DNA of 64,000 bases from Setaria digitata (taxonomy: Eukaryota > Nematoda > Chromadorea > Rhabditida > Setariidae), in assembly GCA_003640385.1 (NCBI GenBank), contig RCAB01000336.1, forward strand, positions 1 through 64,000, in the 5' to 3' direction. Within the stretch, counting starts at the first letter, position 1. Each line of letters opens with the position of its first letter. The notes under the pieces were generated by a model. That model was not told the origin of the DNA, made no database searches, and was given only the letters and a program-made list of their open reading frames with translations. The position numbers and the translations under genes are program-made. Positions 13,801 to 25,482 of this stretch are shown piece after piece.

Positions 13801-16800
13801 TCTAAGACAGCAAGCAAATAGGAAGAGAATATTATTAGACCTTAAGTTGCTACAAAAGCTATCATATTAATCTTGAGAAATTGCAAACTTCATTCAACCT
13901 TTCGAGTGGAAGAGTTTACTACCGCTTGGGTCATTGGGATAACAACGGTATTTGTAATACTACTTCCATCATGATTAATGAATGATCGCTTCTTCAAAGT
14001 TCCCATGGTATTATCCGCTTCTTCTCTTTCATCTTCTTTAGCTTCTAACTAAATTTTGTTAAATTTGATATTAATAGCGCTGCAATCAACAAAATGCAAA
14101 ACTGACATCACATAATGGTGAAAATTTTCCTTTAAAATCACAACATTTCGCAGTTCATCAATTTCTAGCAGATAAACAAAAATTAATGATAACTTACTAC
14201 TGGATATTGCAGAAGCACAACTTCACTAATTTAATAAATATGGAATTTTGTTGTGATGAAAAAGAAACTCACTTCTTCCGCACTTACTGCATTTCTTGGA
14301 ACAGCATTGTCGCAAGAAGTGGAAATTGTTTCCTCGCCTGTTAGCTCAGTAGTCTTTCTTGATGAGTTTAATTCTTTACTTCGCCTATAGTAAATCATTA
14401 TAGAACTACTTCAACTCATCTACTTTCGCATAAAATAACATATGTGACTGATATTTTGCTTTGTCTGGAAAGTGATGGTAGTTGTAGTTTCTCTTGAATA
14501 TCAACAGATCATTCAGATTATCAACTATCAAAAAATGAATCAGAGGAAAAAAAAAAACTTACGAAGAAGTATTGGGTCGGTCTCTGTCATTAACAGTATC
14601 ACTCTCTGTACTTGTTGCTTCATCTTGAGTACTGACTACAACTTCAGAAACTGTGTGAACAGATGCCTTGTTCATTTCTCCAGCTAAATCTTCCACTGTA
14701 AGAGGTTGTATTTCCTCAAATGAACAATCTGATGCAACACCACAGGTGTCTATCCATTCACAATCTGCAACATTATCTTATCTTACAAAAGATGTTCTCG
14801 ATCGTTTTCCATAGCTTTGCCTTTTATCCTATTCTAATTTGATGCAAACAGATTTCATTTGTGTTATAATTAGCTTCAATTTCAATAGCCACTACTCTTC
14901 AACTTCAACAGTCAACATTTTGAAAGACTTCTTACTGTTGCAAATTACCTTTATCTGCGTCGCTTTCCAGTTTGTCGGAAACAACTCCTGAAGTACTGTT
15001 GCTAGAAGCACGAGAATTAAGTGAGTGTCGAGAATAAAGCACATCGTCTAAGCAGCGATCATCATTACAGAAAAGCGGTGAATTCATAACAGCTAAAAAT
15101 AAATGGTTGTATTTCAATATAAGATTGATCTACTGGAACTTTATATTAAGCTCTATTATTTGAACATTTTTCGGTAAATTGAAATATGAATCAAAAGATA
15201 TTGGATCAGTTCACTGCCTTATAATATTTCCGAATAGGAATCAATTAAACTAGTGTATTTCGCATCATAACAAAGAATTTTATGTCTACAAAATATAAAA
15301 ATTTCAATAAACGCACATTTAGGAAAATTTAAATTTGGAAACAAACGCACTAGAGCGATTTTGGCGATATACAGACTGGTTGTTAATAAATAGAGTAGCC
15401 TGATGGAAAGCTTTGCAGAATTCCAGCAGGTAACGAGCTTTGTCCTCAAATTGAGCATAGAGTGACAAACTAACGCCATCGACACCAGTTATTGTCACTT
15501 TTCGTTTGTCAAAGCATAATTTCGCTATACGACTCCACTGTAATTTACGCAACGGAATTCTTTCCCCATCGTTGCCAACATCTGAAGTTTCGATCCCCCT
15601 GGAACAAATGGGAAACTTTGAGAATTTACAGAATTGGAAAATATCTACCAGCAAATGGGATAAGAACTACGATAAATTACTTCAGACAAAAAACTACTTT
15701 GGACTGATTCCAATGACTGCATTGTCAAATGTGTCCATCTTATGTCTTCGTAAGCCATATAAGTGACAGTTCAAAGCGAACGGTGGTCTGAAATTATACT
15801 TCATCGTTTTAATCATTGCTAAATCAAGTTACTTTATGCTCATTTGAAATGGCTGAAGCATCATGTAAGGTATGACATTACGATATCAAGGATGCTCCAA
15901 AGCAAAGAATTCCTTACAATTTAATAATGGTCTTTAATTAATTTAAGTGAAGTGAAAAAAAGAAGACATAATGACCTGGAAGCTTGCTGACAGTATTCCA
16001 TTACTGCATCATTACTTGAACATGTCCTGAGATCTTCACGAACCGCAGGCATGTTACGCCGGACAAAATCGAGACCGTGAACATTTACAACCCAAAGGGG
16101 AAAATATCGTTCGGCTCGAAAAGATCTGCAACAAGTCGTTGAGGAATCTTAAATATTTCAAATTAAAAGGACGAGATTTTAAATTAAGCAGTAGACGAAT
16201 TAGATAATAATGAATGCAATTAGAAGTTTCAGCATGGATTTTAAGAGGAACTTAACAAATGAAAGCCCAGTGTTATTCGCCATACATCAAATGTTTCTAA
16301 CTTTTCGACAATTAGCATTTCGTTACCAAAACATAAATTAATGCTTAATTACAACTGAATATTACTAGAAGGAATATAAAATGAGGGAGAAGTAATTACA
16401 ACAGATCATTGCCATTTTCATCGGCATGTAGTGCTAATGCGGCAAGTTCCCAGCAACGCTCTTCAGCAACTGAGTTTGAACCTGACCACTGATCCAAGAG
16501 ATTTTCGCGCAGCTGTAGATAGTAATGCCGGAGGGTCGTAGGACATCTGTAGATTTTTTCTACCTTATTAAAACAATTTGAAAAAAAAAAAAAGAATTTT
16601 AGATTTGGGGGGATGGGGTAGCATTTTAGATTCGAAACTTTCCAATTTTACTTTTATCGTTGTGAATCTATTGAATTATTTTGATATATTAGAAGAAAAA
16701 TTATCTTGTCCAGAAAGATTTAATAAATTAATTCATGTCCAATAATCTTTTTATTTCAATCAAGTATTTTTATCATTTTATCCGATTATGTATGCCTTCT

Positions 16801-18859
16801 ATTGAAATCGCTCATACGGTTCAACATATTGTATTTAAATCCGTGACAGTTTATAACTTAACTAGATTATTCATTGCTATTTAACCAAGTTATTACTGGA
16901 TATGCTTAAGAATCTGAGAGATCAGTAGAGAGTTATTCGAATTATTTGCAAAACAAGTGATATTTTCATTATCTTACCCAATTATGTATGCCCTGTCCAC
17001 GTATATGCGAACTCTAAGGTGAAGAGCCAAAAATGGGCGACTTTCAACAACGGTATTCTAAAAAAAATCAAGTTTAGCATTAACTCCAATACAGTAATTG
17101 CACACTGGATAATCTTTAATTTTTTTCCCAACAAGATATGATGGAATAAGATAATATCATTGATTATGCTAAAGTTGTTATCATTAAATTTCTGATTCTC
17201 ATTTTTCAAATAATTTCACTTATACAGACGAATATTTAGGATGTTTAGATGTGACATAATTCTAATAGCGATTAAAAAAAGAAAAAAAAAAAAAATAGAT
17301 GCCAAAAAAGTACAATTCGTATGTATTTCCATTCTCCTTTTACAAAGAGATATATCATGCAATTACATATAACATGTGCTCTTTTAAAACACTCAGAAGT
17401 GCTACTTACAAGGCCATTATAACTACGAAGATGATTTTAAATCTTCTTTTAAAATTGATTCTTTCAAACAGGTGTCTCTTAGAAAGTAGGCCGTCTTTCA
17501 AATGTTATATAAAATAGATGTTATTTCATTCAATTTTTCCAAAATTTCACTTTTCTTTTACAACTAGTTAATTTACTGATGATTTTCTTGTCGATATATT
17601 GTAACTTTGAACAACATTGTAGTGAAACGTGATATTTATGGATCAACAGACACCAAAATGTTATAGAAGACGAAAGTGTCCTCCATAGTATTAAAATCAT
17701 AAATACTACAATCTTTTTTGTTTGTATTTTAATTTGGTTTTCCTGATGATAGCTTCTTATGCTTGAAACTTTGAATTTTAAACTTCACCAACCCATGCAT
17801 GCGATATTTTCCATTGTTTCGGAGCATATTTTGCTATTTTCCGACTTGGGTCCAAAAAGAAATATTCATTCCGCGGTCGATCACCACCAATGCCTTCAGA
17901 AGGCGTTCGAAGAGCTAACCCAAATAGTCGTTCCTCATCGAAGCCAAGATGAGCACAACAACATAAATACGCATCCTCCACACGACATTTCACCTAGAGA
18001 AAAATCTTTTCTCCACATAAAGAACTTCATATACAAAAATTATTTCTCAGCAAACACATTTCTGTCATTGACAGTATTGCAGAACTGTTTGAACAAGGAA
18101 TAAAGAAGTCGAATGCGCAAAAATTCGAACTGAGTAATGAGTAACGGAAGCTGTTTGAAAAGGATGCTTTAAAACATTCACATTCTCATTAATGCACTAA
18201 AAACAAAGAAATGCTGTACAAAAAAGTGAAAAATGTTCTATGCATTGGTTTTTGCGAATTCTTACCGAACAGCAAATCTTAAAGATGAAACATCTGCTTC
18301 GTTATTTTAAATTAAAATTTCAGTGCAAAGGATAGAAGCAGTAGTCGTATTCAGAAACTGAATTTAACTTCATAAACTGTACAGCATGCAACCTGCTTAT
18401 TTACAATGAAAAAGCTCTGTGCATCAAAGAATCTTTTCAGCCTTCGTTTTGATTCAGTCTTTTCATTTATACACTTTACAGAAATACTTCATAAATGATA
18501 AACTATTGAAAGGAGTTGGGGAAATGTAATGGCAAATCTTATTTTGCATATTTTTTTCTACTATTCAGTCAGTGACCTGTAATGGCTGAGAAAGAATAAG
18601 AACTAACGTGTACGGCAAGTGTGACGGTCTCCTTGGTGAGAGTATGAACCTGAAGGTATTTATAGCCGGAAGGAATTGTTACATGCAGTGATGGAATAAC
18701 TTTGACATGATCACTGTTGAAGCGGTGAAGATTCTCAGAACTGTGGTTTGGCGCATCGGCTTCAGATAACCGTTGTTCAGAATCACTTAAAGGTGGCACT
18801 CGAGATGAACAGCAGGAACTGGAACCGTTATACGAATTTACTTCATCACTTTCCGTCAT
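10859..18859 (-). CDS. FERM-domain protein of the Expanded/FRMD6 (Willin) type with three PPxY motifs
   Basis: Likely a cortical scaffold; Expanded in flies acts in the Hippo pathway and binds Yorkie and Kibra WW domains through PPxY motifs (family knowledge). Exons, minus strand: 18859-18608, 17993-17793, 17057-16978, 16546-16403, 16125-15976, 15787-15698, 15598-15351, 15092-14949, 14764-14563, 14384-14273, 14048-13923, 13620-13372, 13152-12907, 12817-12674, 12468-12282, 12179-11828, 10967-10859. They sum to 3036 nt, 1011 aa plus stop, in phase throughout. FERM domain about residues 60-385: F1 has LFGLALR and NEYFFLDPSRKIAKYAPKQW, matching the FFGL...NEYVFMD...KY..KxWK pattern of FRMD6/Expanded; F2 has LRHYYLQLREN and AERYFPLWVV; F3 has RPPFALNCHLYGLRRHK. 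The Ser/Thr/Pro-rich tail carries PPQY (600-603), PPPY (787-790) and PPPY within a Pro run (989-992). Exon 7's GTGCGT donor is the least certain junction. A FRMD1/FRMD6 label would be equally valid. Confidence 0.82.
11004..11354. other. GC-richer island open on both strands, in the last intron of the FERM gene
   Basis: The segment is clearly richer in G+C and CpG than its surroundings. It has a 98-codon frame on the plus strand (11004-11300) and overlapping long frames on the minus strand. I recognise none of these products. A minus-strand exon here would need a length divisible by three, because exons 16 and 17 already join in phase 2. It may be an alternative terminal exon, an old repeat or an unrelated small gene. 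Confidence 0.3.
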
Positions 18860-18886
18860 TACTTTTCCGGTTTCTTTTTGATAATA

Positions 18887-18895
18887 CTAGAAAAA
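18887..18895 (-). promoter_or_regulatory. Acceptor upstream of the FERM gene start
   Basis: TTTTTCTAG lies 27 bases upstream of the ATG at 18859 on the minus strand. The frame stays open between this acceptor and the ATG (YYQKETGKV), so it is either a trans-splice site with a short leader or the acceptor of a coding exon joined to more upstream exons. Confidence 0.4.
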
Positions 18896-19306
18896 CGACA
18901 TAACGATAATAAACTTGTATAATTACCTAGTGGAGAACGATTACCGATTCCCGCTTTCCTTAAAATGGACTTGCATCAAATTGCATGAAAAATATCAAAT
19001 TTTTAGAAAAGCGCACGCTCTAAGTTTTATGCGCAAATAGTAAATGTTTTAAAACGATGATCGGAAAATTAAAAAAAAAAAATCAAAAAATCAAGTGATA
19101 TTCATTTATACAATTTAACTTTAAAGAAACAAACAATCGGGAAAGGACATGAATATCTGAATATAGCCTTTGACCACATTTGATTACTCAGTACTGTTTA
19201 ACATCGGCTAATAAATTTGATTAAGATTTCCAATTAAATCAATAAAATTAAACTAAATTACATTTGGCAAAAATTTCTTTTCGAAAATGTGTACATTCAA
19301 AAAAAT

Positions 19307-19323
19307 TATATATATATATATAT
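19307..19323. repeat. (AT)n microsatellite
   Basis: About 17 bases of alternating A and T in the region upstream of the FERM gene. Confidence 0.85.
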
Positions 19324-22300
19324 TCATGAATAGGGATGTGGAAATACCACAAATATTTGGAGAGTTAGCTTAGCAAACACAATGTGTAGCTCTAACCTGA
19401 GGTAAAGCAATACTTAATGTGCAACTCACTGCAACTCCAACTTGAGAGTCGTGCAGATTTTTCTTCCGGATATTTTTTATTCAACAAAAGTAGCCAAATT
19501 TAAGATTAATAAACTATGTCACTAGCAGTTAATTTTTCACTTAGCTAAAGATTCAAGCAACTAATTCGACTCTAAAGCATACTGATAAAATGAGTAGCAG
19601 TAAGCAGGAAGTAAAGCATAAAAGAATGCAACAGGAAGCATCCGTTAAGAGGGAATGATAAAGAGGGACAGGTCGTGAAGGAGATGACATTCCGGTGGAT
19701 ACATATGCATCGTAGCTATTCGAGGTCAAATGTACGAACCCCGTCACCTCACATTCCCTTCACCTCATACCATACCGCACGACCTTGAGCAAACACATCA
19801 TCCTTTTTTCTTCCGAATTATTTCTTCTCACCGTCTACTCTCGTTCTCCCGAAATGCATTCTTTCCGTTAGTGATCGTGGCAGAGTGAATGAACGGAAAG
19901 ACTACTTTCCGTATATTACTAGGGCCAATATCCTTTAATTACTGGAAGCCGATACTTTATGCCTTAATGAAAGTCATCTTAGAATGTTTGGTACTAATTG
20001 ATTCATTTTGATAACTGAAATTATGTTGTAGAAGTTTTTGTTGGTATCAGTTTCAATTAAAGAATTAAAACAGATTTGATAAGTGATAATGGGAAAAGGT
20101 ACTAATGAGGGAGAGTATTAGCTCCAGGTCCTCTAACTTGAATTAGAATAATCAGTACAGCATAATAAATCCACAAAGTTTCACTGACGTCTATGTTGGT
20201 ATAGTAAATTTCCTTGTTGAAACATTCTAATACTTGCTGCTCATTGTTCCAAATCTATATCTCGATTAAAAGATTTCAAATTTTATAGGTCTTCATTACG
20301 AAATGATAATACCCAATCCTTGATGATTGACGTTCTAAATTCCTTAATTGCAAAATTATTGCAATTTTATAACTGAAATGAAGGAAAATCGAATTTTCAG
20401 TCTTGAAATAATGATTTGAACCGTTGAAATATTTTATTATTAATTCTAAGGTTATTTTAGAGTTAAAAAATATGTTTAGAAAATGACTTTCATAATGCCC
20501 AGTTATAATATCCTACACAAGCAAAATTCAGAATTAATCAAATGAACTACAACAAAAATAAGCAACAACAGAAAACAATGCGTGTATGAAGGAATGAAGG
20601 CAAAACTCGATGTAAGTCAATGTTTGCCATCAATCCTGCTTGAGCAAATTATAAATTTAAAAGAATTAAAATTAAACTGCAAAATTCCATTGGCGAGAAA
20701 TAATCAACACGAAAAATAAAAGAGGGAATGCCAGCGATCAGTTGTAAAGCACCTTCTGATATTCAAAAAAAGAAGATAACCTTGAAACAGTAAGTTTAAC
20801 GAACTTCATTAAACTTTCTTTCTCGTTATTTTCGGACTAATTCTACCACTGGAAAGCAATTAAATTTTGAAGGAAAGAAGCTTCCAGAAAGATTTTATAG
20901 GTGGATCCAGAATGGTTCCTTAGATATGCGAAAATTGATATGGAAAAATTAGCACCAGTTAGTTAATACCTTCAAGGAATCATTTCATACTCAGCTCGTT
21001 TTCGTCAGTATCCAGCGAACTGAAAGTTTTAGCTAAGACTAACCCATTCATTAAACAGCGAGCAATTAAGAAAAATGTACGAGTGCTTACGCACCCCAAA
21101 TTTAATTGCGCAGCAAATAATTTAAAATCGGTGATTATTTCTGTTACTTCTATTAATACGAAAATTCTACGTATCTAGTAAATTACACGCGAGGAACGAA
21201 TGTATGTACATATGTATACACGTACTAAGAGTCATATAGTTAGACGTGAGAATTATCTCTTAAAATGAATGACATACAAATATGTCCATATAAAATCATA
21301 TCATATATCATGTCATACATAAATGAATGGCACAGTTTACTGAGGACAGATAGGAGACATTTCTTTGACAATGACCAAAAATGAGCAAAGGAAAAGAAAA
21401 ATAAAAGTGGAGAAGTCGATAAGATATTTCAATGTATGAAATATTTATGTGATGCTACGAGAATAAACAATACAATTTCGTAAAGAAATTTTTCTTTTTT
21501 ACCTCAACAATTAACTGGTTAAGGCTCATTTCTGTAGAAGTAAACAATTGAAACTACAAAGCTGGGACATCTCGCGGGACGAAAAGTGAAGTGTTATTGA
21601 TAAGTTGTTGATAAAAAATTTAATTTAATTTTTTTAGTATGGATTTTAGCGTATAAGGCAGATATGGTATAATATGGAATTCCTCAAAAAACTGTAACTT
21701 CTCCATCAGGAAAAATGAATAATAATGCTAATCAGAGTGACTAATATTGAAAAATTTTTTGGAGCAGAAAAATCAGTTAATTAATGGGCCAATCATTTTA
21801 AAAGAAAAAAGAATTTACCAGTTGATAAAGTGATTGAGTAACATAAAAAAAGGAAGAATGTATGTAAGCAAAATAAAAAGAATGATAACAAATGAGATGC
21901 AATTTGATACGTCTTCATGAACGGTACAGAAATTATTCTTTTCAGTTACTGCTGCTGTTGCTGCTACTGTCATTTCTACTGCTTAGTTATAAGTGGTTTT
22001 TTTTTTTTCCTTAAATTTCAATCATTTGAAAAAAAGAATCTTTGCAACATTTCAGTCAATTTTGTTATCGAAATATGCTAGTCTCACAACAAACCTGCCA
22101 AAAAGTAAACATTTCATATCTTTTCTTACCGTCTTATAATAATATCAGACATTCATCACTTCATTAGCTGCAGTGATGTCAGGTAAATTGTAGTAAACCA
22201 ATTTCATTACTGCTAAATTTAAAATGATTGTGTATGTCAAAAATTTATGGAAATGATACTTTCTAGAGAGATGGAAAAATTCCAGGAATTTGCGGAACAA

Positions 22301-22331
22301 ACAAAAATTAGACGCAGAATGGGAAAAAGAA

Positions 22332-22344
22332 AGAGAGAGAGAGA
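22332..22344. repeat. (AG)n microsatellite
   Basis: A run of AG dinucleotides within a purine-rich stretch (about 22320-22350) in intergenic sequence. Confidence 0.8.
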
Positions 22345-23723
22345 AAGAGAATGAAGAGATGCAATGAGAGGTAAAATTTAGAAAATCTATAATTTTCCGA
22401 GACAGAATAGAATTCGGGAGCCGGTTCTCCAAATGCTAAAGAATTTCAGCTATGCACATACATATATATATATACACTTTGAAGGGTAAAACAATTATCG
22501 AGAATTATTTTAGAATCCCCAAACATCATCACTCTATCTAGCACCATGCTCGTACTTAAATATAGACTACATGCGTAATTTATGACTCTAAGAATAAGTT
22601 AAAAAAAAAAATCGCACCGAAGCTTCTGCTTTTTTCCAGTCAAATTCTGATAACAAGTAAAAAGAAGCATTGTATTAGGCTTTTTTTTGTTTGTTCTTCG
22701 GAAGAAACTATGATTTCCGAAAAAGTTTCTTACTCATTTTAAAATTCTAACAGTTCATGCTATAAATACCAAAACTAACTTTTTACCTTTTTTTAAGATA
22801 AATATTAATCGTCAAGTTATTGTTTCGCAATGTATTATTAATGAAATCATTCATAATTATAGTAATTAGTGAACTTTTTCTTTTCTTTACACAGAGGACA
22901 AAGTTCACAACCGATATTTTTAACTTCGAGACTAACACTGCACAGCAACTTTCCCACCATGTTCTTTTCATTCTCGTGGTTGATGTTTTAATTTAATCAT
23001 AAAATATACTCTCAGAAACAGGAAAATATCTTCTACGTAAAACATTCATGATGTAATTAATGATTTGTTTATTTATTCATTTCTGACATTTTGAATATTG
23101 CTCACTTCTATCTTTCCTCGCAAGCATTCTTATTTCATTGAACTGATTGATCAGCAAACAATAAATAGTTTTTCTATTTTGGCCATTATATTTTTTTCTC
23201 TCTTTTGTGAATATTGAAGTATTTCGAGAGCTCGAGATGGAAGTACTTTAAAGAGATCATTAAAACACTTCAAATTATACTCTAAATTACGATGAAATTG
23301 AGTCTAAATTTAATTCACAGTTCAATTTTCAAACAATCAAAGAGAATTGATTTCTGAAGAAGAAATTTAATGTTAAGTGAGAAGTGCCCATTACTGATCT
23401 AGCTGAGCAACATTCCTTCCTTGATAACGATCATACACAATCACATACACACATGCACATGTACATATCAGGCCAACTGGTATTCACAATCAGTTTGGTG
23501 AATCATCTGACGGTATGATCAGATAGATAGCTGATAGCACGAAAGGTCCACTGAAACAGATTGTAACTAGGTTAGAAGATCCATTACCGAAAATTTAGAC
23601 ATATTAATTTAGACAAACAAATTTCAAGAGATATTGTTCATTATTTAGATTCCGATTTAAAAAAAGCAGTGAAATCAGCTGAGCATTGCTTTCGTGCTGT
23701 TTTTTTGCGAGTTGCAAGCAATA

Positions 23724-23795
23724 TTGGAAATTATTTCCAAATGGTTTACAACGAACACTGTAAACTGTTAATCAAGTTTGCTGTAAACCATTTGG
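23724..23795. repeat. Overlapping inverted repeats
   Basis: Two stem-forming elements share bases. The first is TTGGAAAT-T-ATTTCCAA at 23724-23740. The second pairs CCAAATGGTTTACA at 23737-23750 with its exact reverse complement at 23782-23795 across a 31-base loop. The two stems share 23737-23740, so they cannot form together. Confidence 0.75.
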
Positions 23796-24594
23796 TAACT
23801 TCACTTCAGCATTTCCATCTGATGCATAACCTCATTTTCACTGGTTCATTCGGTCCAATATATTTGTATCATTCTATCCTGTACGGGGTTCGGATCAACA
23901 TCATCATCAATTCACCACTATTTCATCAGCAATAAATCATGTTTTTGTCGTCTTCACCATTCTTCGCATTCCTACGATCCTTTGATTTTAGAGCGATCAT
24001 TGAAAGAGGAAAGATTATGATGAGGTACCAGGAAATGCAAAATACTTCCGAATAGTTTTACTCACTTTTCTTGCCCTCCTTTCCTCTTCAGAAAAGTATG
24101 CACAACGGAAAAATAATGGAATGATTTCTTCGTTCTTCCTTCCCTTCTTTTCTTGATTGAAGAAATCAAAAAATGAAATTAGTGGAAAGTGATAGCATTA
24201 TAAATAAATGACAACGAAATCTGAAAATGTATTTTTTGGTTGAAGGAAAGTAATGAATTGAGCGGACAGTTTCTGCAAAAGATTCTTCCTTCTATTTTCG
24301 TCACGTATTGAGGAGAAGAATGCACTCTCCAGACGTGAACATACGTTGCCCAGCGTAATTTCTCATCTGATATTCTGATAAAGTCAATATGAAATGACAA
24401 CAGTTTCACACAAAATAACTTTTGATTCACACTACAACTATTTACATATTTTCCATCTGTTGTCGGTTAAAATTATGACAAATTGTTTGGGTAAAGGTGA
24501 TAGAGGCATGAAATTGAAAGCGATTGGTTTAACGAACCATGTTGTTAGTACAACATAGACGTAACGGAATTGCGACGCATTTCAATCCGTCTAC

Positions 24595-24654
24595 CGCACC
24601 AACGACATCAGCGCTGATTGCGGGCGGGCGGACGAAAAGGCGATCATCAATCCA
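24595..24654 (-). other. Candidate 5' exon (speculative) of the FERM gene
   Basis: A GC-rich segment reads WIDDRLFVRPPAISADVVGA on the minus strand between a CTAG acceptor and a GCG|GTAGAC donor. It is 60 nt, phase 0 on both sides. The opposite strand is also open, so a promoter or CpG-rich element is an equal alternative. Confidence 0.2.
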
Positions 24655-25381
24655 CTAGCATTACTTTGATAATTAATACCAGTTCAAGGTCAACATTTGG
24701 TATCTTACGGACGAAGTATTCTGAGTTGTGTGCAGCTGAAGAGCAGAAACAGGATTTAACAATACATGAAAATTTGTGATTACGTATTTTTGTGTATTAT
24801 TTTGTCCAGGTGAAACAGGAAAATGACACGAAAGTACAGCGTTCAGTGTAACGGCACTGGAAACTGAGGTGAAACTTAGTCAGAGTAACTCAGATTCTAG
24901 CATTTATTTGGAAATGATACATTTACTAACTATAACTAACTCCAAGAAATGACTTAAATGCAGATACCTTACAGGAGTATAATTAATCAAGAAATAAGTG
25001 TGATAAATTCGAGTTTACAAGAAAGCAAAAGAAATGATAATGAAAATGACTTAGTCCAATACTCTTGTTCTTTGGAATCAACATACAAAAACATTCAAAT
25101 AGTAAGAATATTAGGAATTACCAGACATCACCTGTGCATAGAGAACATTTGTGATGATAAGGTAAAATTGAAAATGTCACAGGAACGACTTTAGCATGAA
25201 TTGTGTGAAATGACTGAAATGTTTCAAAAGTCATTAATGAAATTAAAACGATAAATGTGAAAAGACGATGACATAGCGGCATCAGAAGAGAACTTTTCAG
25301 AAAATGGGAGAAGGGAAGGTTGGGACCATGAAAGGAGGAAGTTGTCTAAAACGATATAACAACGATGTTTAAAGAATTTAC

Positions 25382-25482
25382 CCCAATGAAACACACACCG
25401 GGACCAACGGATGAACGACGGGAATTTGCGATCTCATTCGCCTTCATCTTCGCCTTCACCCTTCGCCTTCCAGCACCTACAC
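25382..25482 (-). other. Candidate 5' exon (speculative) of the FERM gene
   Basis: The minus strand has an acceptor (TTCGGCAG) and a donor (GGG|GTAAAT) around 101 nt that encode a basic segment (GRRRVKAKMK...). It ends in phase 0, compatible with the candidate exon at 24595-24654. The plus strand over the same bases carries degenerate repeats of CTTCGCCTTC and is open as well, so coding status is doubtful. Confidence 0.2.

Noticed and set aside
15219..15485. 88-codon minus-strand frame and plus-strand frames at 15492-15766 over the FERM exons
   Set aside because: They are other frames of the FERM F3 exon (15351-15598), whose own frame matches the family and joins in phase.
22145..22432. 95-codon minus-strand frame rich in Ser, Phe and Leu
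   Set aside because: It is the reverse of a GA-rich low-complexity stretch; the composition explains the open frame.
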